Shown: positions 33,111 through 37,109 of the stretch, piece by piece
Layout: the number at the start of each line of letters is the position of its first letter
Position numbering within the stretch: position 1 is the stretch's first letter
Source of the DNA: Psychrobacter sp. UBA6766
GTDB lineage: Bacteria > Pseudomonadota > Gammaproteobacteria > Pseudomonadales > Moraxellaceae
Direction: 5' to 3'
NCBI RefSeq assembly: GCF_002453355.1
Contig: NZ_DKGQ01000002.1
Coordinates: forward strand, 1 to 37,109
DNA length: 37,109 bases
Translations under genes and position numbers: made by a program
The notes under the pieces: generated by a model
Databases searched by the model: none
Told to the model about the DNA's origin: nothing
The model's input: only the letters and a program-made list of their open reading frames with translations

Positions 33111-36100
33111 AATATTGGCCCTTGATTAGATTTGATTCTCTTTCCTATCATAATGAATACATAGTGACAAAATATTTGTATTGTCCTCACATTCCACTGC
33201 TTTATAGGGATAACAGAGTTTTCTCTATTTTGAATTCTTGTAACTTCAGTTTGACTAGCGAGAGATAGCTCTACTCGAATCTGCTTTTGATTTTGGTAAA
33301 AGTTCTTTTCTTGCTCATTATCCATATTTCTTTTCTGCGAAATGGCTATAACTTTTAAAGAATCGTCCCAAGCATTCTGATCTTTTTCGGAAGCTTGTGC
33401 ATAGTTGTAGTAGCTCAGTCGAATATCTTTTTTATAGACTAGTTTACAAATAACTTGGAGGTAGTTATAGAGGTCTACTGCGCAGTTGAATATGATAAAA
33501 TTTTTATTATATTGAGAATGAGTAAGTGTATGATATATAAATTGATAGATAAGTTTTTTGTCATCACTCTCTAAATAAAGGCTACGAAATTTTTCCGTCA
33601 TTCGCATCATGATTTTTCTATCATCATCATACCTGTCCTTAATAGGTAATAAGCCTCCTTTATTGTTGATATCAAATAACCTAGGGTTACCTTTCCTAGT
33701 TTGAAACTCTGAAGCGTCTCTTAGACGTTTTGCATTGTGATGCCATGTTTCAAAAGTTTCTTGACTGATATCATAGATATGCATGAGGTTCTCATAATCA
33801 TCTTTCTGAGTATAAGCTTCAAGAACTTGATGTACTTCATCGAAAGAATACCTCTTAACTTTTACAATTTTGTCATCAAATTCATTATTAAGTATTTTAC
33901 TATGCATAGGTTGCAGAAAATAAGGCAGTTTAAGCTTATCAATAAGATATTCATTTATTTTCAAATGCATATTTTCAGTTTCAAATTTTTGTCTTCTCGG
34001 TATTTTTAGTATCTGATTGTGCTTCACAGATAGCTTGAAATTGGTCTGCCATAATAATAATCCCAACTGAATGTCCGTAAAATGTACATATGATGAAAAT
34101 GTCGTACTTGGAGTAGCGTGCCCTGCTATTCCTGCCAAAGCATATATTTTCTTGTATGCAAGACTGGTCTCAAAATGATTTATAATGCTAGCAGCCTGAG
34201 CTGATTCGTAGGGTAGCAAGCTTTTTAAAAACGTTGCACTTGGATGGCCATTAAATTGATAGTCTTTATCATATAAAAATGACATTAACTGAAAATTAGT
34301 CAGACAACTATGGCGTAGATGGTGTGTAGTAAGATAGCTTAAGCCAGTAACCTCTTTTATAAGATGAGTAAGCATTTTTGATATTGTTTGAGCGTTGTAA
34401 GACATGCCATCTTGGCTGGCTATAAGCGTTTGACCTTTATCGCCTGAACGTTTAATGTAAACACGCTTAATTAACTTAATATCAGATTCTGTTAATAGTT
34501 GTGCAAGTAATACACGACGTAAAGCAGAGAGGCTTTTATTGTTTCCAAATTTATTATTTCTAATCTCTAGATAATTCTGAGTTTCGGCTACATCACGCAA
34601 TCTTATTTTAACTATTTCACCAATTCTCAGCCCGCACCGATGTCCTAATATTAACGCTAAGCTCAAAGCCTGTTTTTCATCTACATTTGTAGTAAGGCTA
34701 TCAATCTTATCAAGTATAGCTTGGAACATTTGCTCTGATATATAACCAACTTTATGATGGGGTTTATCGCTTGTAATCAATGGAGCTATAGGTTTTATAT
34801 GGTAGTGTTTAACCATGTATTGGTGTATTTCATTAATTAATGTAGCGACTGAATTCCTTGCTTTTATGGTCTTACTGAGTTCAATCATCTCACTGTATAG
34901 CATTATAAAGTCTTCTTCCTGATAACTTTCTAGATTTGTGTCTTGAGTAAGAGCTAGCCAACGACTAGTGATAGTATTACTATAGGTTTGAACACTGCTT
35001 ACTTTACAGGTACGTGCTTTTAATAATAGCCAGCCAACTATTGCCTTTTCTTGTAAAGAGCTTTGACCGCTTTTTAATCGATTATAAATTTTATCTAGCT
35101 CTTCGATTACTTTCTTTTCAGATAATTTAGCATTGTTGTCTTTAATATCTTTTCTAAGTAACTTCGCTATCTCTACTACTAAGCGAGGACTGCCTTCTAA
35201 ATGACTATCACTGTCCATGTTAGTCAAATTGCTATTAAATTCTTCTTGTTTCTGATTTTCATTATGTTGAATATTATAAATCAGAGACTGCCAATTGGAT
35301 GTTGCCAAGCTATAGGTGTTTTCTTTACCCGTTATAATGTACCAAGTATGTTCAGGGAGATCGAAGAAGAAGTGATTTTCTAGCACATAGACTGCACCCA
35401 TCAAAAAACGTTTCAAACCAAGTTCTATATTATTCCCCTGATTTGCTTGTATCAGTTGTATGCTTTGATACCGTTTGTATATTGTGAGATTTCTAGCACG
35501 ATCGATAACGGTATTTTTCTGCTCTTTGTTATAAGACTGGATAATATGAGCTGATAGTGGAGAAATAAAAACCTGTGCTTGATGAACCGCTTCTGACGCT
35601 TTATAAGTATTTGTATGATAAGCCTTGTCCTTGACGATCACAGTAATAGTTGGCAAACCTGAAATTTGTTCAATTTTTAAACATTTCCCAATTACTTGAT
35701 CCAATATCTCCTGTAGTACAGGAGCCTTTAGGATTGCACTGTGAAAGATTAGAGTGAATAAGATATCACTTACAGTTATATCAACAGTTTTTTTATTTTC
35801 TAAACCTTTAGCCCAGTTTAGATAAAAATCTAGTACACGCTTACCATCATTGAACCATTCTTGTGTACGAAAAGATTTGGCACGAGATGATTGAATGATA
35901 AGTTTAGGAAAACCTATATCAATATTTTCATCTTCTATTCGACTTTGACAGTATTTTACGGCGTGATTGTATGATGTAGAATATCTCTTAACATCTTTAA
36001 AATATTTATTAGTGGATAAATTAGTATCAAACTTTAGCCACATCAGGTCAAACGCTCGCTGTTTATCTTCAGAAGCTGCAATTCTTGTCAGGTCGATGTG

Positions 36101-36199
36101 TTTGTCTATTAGTTCGCAAGCTAACGAAAAGCGCTTTTCTTCTAGTTTATCTCGTTTTTCTTCTCGTATCTTAATACCAGATTTTTTTTGACGTGCCAT
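33107..36199 (-). CDS. Large tyrosine recombinase/integrase (1030 residues)
   Basis: Site-specific recombinase probably moving the island it belongs to. The catalytic domain is central (about 485-710): R525 in GHRCGLRIGEI, a beta-hairpin lysine near K550-K555, H626-x2-R629 in TTHHLRHSC, H694 in GIAGHATPSTT and the nucleophile Y704 in FSSYVH, so all active-site residues are present. About 480 residues precede it, charged and helical with no known domain recognised, and about 320 follow it, far larger than classical integrases (300-400). ATG 36199 follows GGAGCGCTAAGG, two bases after the upstream gene. It resembles the large integrases of gamma-mobile-trio-type islands; that label is tentative. 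Confidence 0.88.
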   Translation of the reverse strand: MARQKKSGIKIREEKRDKLEEKRFSLACELIDKHIDLTRIAASEDKQRAFDLMWLKFDTNLSTNKYFKDVKRYSTSYNHAVKYCQSRIEDENIDIGFPKLIIQSSRAKSFRTQEWFNDGKRVLDFYLNWAKGLENKKTVDITVSDILFTLIFHSAILKAPVLQEILDQVIGKCLKIEQISGLPTITVIVKDKAYHTNTYKASEAVHQAQVFISPLSAHIIQSYNKEQKNTVIDRARNLTIYKRYQSIQLIQANQGNNIELGLKRFLMGAVYVLENHFFFDLPEHTWYIITGKENTYSLATSNWQSLIYNIQHNENQKQEEFNSNLTNMDSDSHLEGSPRLVVEIAKLLRKDIKDNNAKLSEKKVIEELDKIYNRLKSGQSSLQEKAIVGWLLLKARTCKVSSVQTYSNTITSRWLALTQDTNLESYQEEDFIMLYSEMIELSKTIKARNSVATLINEIHQYMVKHYHIKPIAPLITSDKPHHKVGYISEQMFQAILDKIDSLTTNVDEKQALSLALILGHRCGLRIGEIVKIRLRDVAETQNYLEIRNNKFGNNKSLSALRRVLLAQLLTESDIKLIKRVYIKRSGDKGQTLIASQDGMSYNAQTISKMLTHLIKEVTGLSYLTTHHLRHSCLTNFQLMSFLYDKDYQFNGHPSATFLKSLLPYESAQAASIINHFETSLAYKKIYALAGIAGHATPSTTFSSYVHFTDIQLGLLLWQTNFKLSVKHNQILKIPRRQKFETENMHLKINEYLIDKLKLPYFLQPMHSKILNNEFDDKIVKVKRYSFDEVHQVLEAYTQKDDYENLMHIYDISQETFETWHHNAKRLRDASEFQTRKGNPRLFDINNKGGLLPIKDRYDDDRKIMMRMTEKFRSLYLESDDKKLIYQFIYHTLTHSQYNKNFIIFNCAVDLYNYLQVICKLVYKKDIRLSYYNYAQASEKDQNAWDDSLKVIAISQKRNMDNEQEKNFYQNQKQIRVELSLASQTEVTRIQNRENSVIPIKQWNVRTIQIFCHYVFIMIGKRIKSNQGPIL

Positions 36200-36201
36200 C
36201 C

Positions 36202-37089
36202 TTAGCGCTCCAATTGAATGACTGTAAAGCCAATACCTTTGATAAGTTCATCTAGTGTATTTGCAAACTCTCTAAGTTCAGATTGTTTCAAACCGCTAAA
36301 AGGATCATAAAAGCTGAATCCCAGTTCATCAGAATGTCCCATCCAAGCACTAATAACGTCATATCCAATAGATTTTTCATTGAAGTCTGAGTTGTATGAA
36401 TATTTGCCGATGTATATATTTTTTAGCGAGCGTATAAAATGTCGATGCCAATTAAGAGGTAGCGATATATATTGTGACATTCGCTCTTTTATGAATACTT
36501 TGTTTAACTTTAACTGAATAACAGTATTGGTTATCTCATCTAATTTTAGATAACTTATCAGTCCAATATGACTATCCAAAATGCCCATGTATATTTGACC
36601 AATATTACTTCCTAACTTATTAAATAGAATGCCATTACTTTTAATAAATTTTTCATACTCATTGATTTGCTGACATACGGTGTGTGGTAGATAGATTAAT
36701 CTGCCGATAGTGTCATCTTGCATTTCCTTATCGCTAATAAAATAGACTCCAGTTCTGGTATCTATATCTGACAACCTGCCAAATGGCTCAGTAACAGGTC
36801 GATAACCACTTGCAACAGACATCAAAACATATAGATAGTCCATAAAGCTGTTATGAAGATAAACCAATGAATTCAAGCTACTTAATTTTAAACCTGCAAT
36901 GGCGACTTCTAATTTTTGTCTTAGTTTAACCACGATCTCTTCTAGTCTAAATTCATTAACAGCTAATGCACTCCCTATAGTCTTATCCCAATAATCTGTT
37001 AATGTTTCATCGGGTAGTTCAAAAAGCATATATAATTTAGTTTGATTTGGCTCATCCTTATTTTCAAGTAGCCCTATCAAGTGATCCAT
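36202..37089 (-). CDS. Tyrosine recombinase catalytic-domain protein, possibly N-terminally truncated
   Basis: 295-residue protein with a complete tyrosine recombinase active-site set: R97 in SGYRPVTEP, H217-x2-R220 in NWHRHFIRS, H252 in AWMGHSDE and Y261 in FSFYDPFSG. Only about 96 residues precede the first Arg, fewer than usual for a core-binding domain plus linker. An in-frame TGA lies three codons before ATG 37089, so this frame cannot extend. A different frame is open from the window edge to a TGA at 37077-37079, overlapping the start by 13 bases. Either an upstream gene overlaps, or an N-terminal half has been separated by a frameshift. It is first of a coupled operon with the 1030- and 210-residue proteins. 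Confidence 0.8.
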   Translation of the reverse strand: MDHLIGLLENKDEPNQTKLYMLFELPDETLTDYWDKTIGSALAVNEFRLEEIVVKLRQKLEVAIAGLKLSSLNSLVYLHNSFMDYLYVLMSVASGYRPVTEPFGRLSDIDTRTGVYFISDKEMQDDTIGRLIYLPHTVCQQINEYEKFIKSNGILFNKLGSNIGQIYMGILDSHIGLISYLKLDEITNTVIQLKLNKVFIKERMSQYISLPLNWHRHFIRSLKNIYIGKYSYNSDFNEKSIGYDVISAWMGHSDELGFSFYDPFSGLKQSELREFANTLDELIKGIGFTVIQLER

Positions 37090-37109
37090 ATATAGTCAAG
37101 CCCACCTAA
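37077..37109 (-). CDS. Possible 3' end of a further upstream gene, cut by the window edge
   Basis: On the minus strand a frame open from the window end reads LGGLDYIWIT and stops at 37077, overlapping the start of the recombinase-domain gene. It is too short to identify. It may be the N-terminal part of that recombinase in another frame or the end of a separate gene. Confidence 0.3.
   Translation of the reverse strand, partial: LGGLDYIWIT

Overview
The window looks like chromosomal DNA of a Moraxellaceae gammaproteobacterium, most likely Psychrobacter. This is judged from gene content, protein character and moderately A+T-rich sequence; no 16S or database match was available. It has three parts.

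Part 1 (about 1-21640) is a respiratory nitrate reduction locus with its molybdenum cofactor supply. A NarX-type sensor kinase (minus strand) is divergent from narK. The plus strand then carries narK, narGHJI, hmp (flavohaemoglobin), a PpiC-type prolyl isomerase with a histidine-rich head, moeA, moaA, moaB, mobA, moaC, moaD, moaE, modA and modB. NarK moves nitrate and nitrite, NarGHI reduces nitrate at the inner face of the membrane, and NarJ assembles the enzyme. Moa, Moe and Mob proteins make the bis-MGD cofactor, ModAB imports molybdate, and Hmp removes the nitric oxide that nitrite respiration produces. The narX / narK / narGHJI / ppiC / moaA order recalls the Pseudomonas nar locus, but hmp sits inside it here. 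Dyads with the 7-2-7 geometry of NarL sites lie upstream of narG and moaA, with a weaker one before narK. A long palindrome resembling an NsrR operator precedes hmp. modC is absent.

Part 2 (about 21640-32410) begins with an orphan 3' fragment of a tRNA-Asp gene, which looks like the remnant end (att site) of an integrated element, and an A+T-rich 18-bp inverted repeat. Accessory genes follow: a DUF4298 protein, a nitroreductase, two pirins, a small GNAT-like protein, a YoaK-type membrane protein, an NADPH-dependent FMN reductase, DoxX, a LysR regulator, an unusual metallo-beta-lactamase-fold protein, a short-chain dehydrogenase, LtrA and an MliC-type lysozyme-inhibitor lipoprotein. A composite 35-bp operator occurs in both the pirin/GNAT and the doxX/lysR divergent intergenic regions. 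This suggests one LysR regulon for redox and electrophile stress. A Fur-box-like sequence precedes one pirin.

Part 3 (about 32410-37109) is a visibly A+T-richer, tightly coupled minus-strand operon: a 295-residue tyrosine recombinase domain protein, a 1030-residue tyrosine recombinase, and a 210-residue protein of unknown function. It looks like a three-gene recombinase module of a mobile island, and the gamma-mobile-trio type is a candidate. The module and probably the island continue past the right edge of the window.
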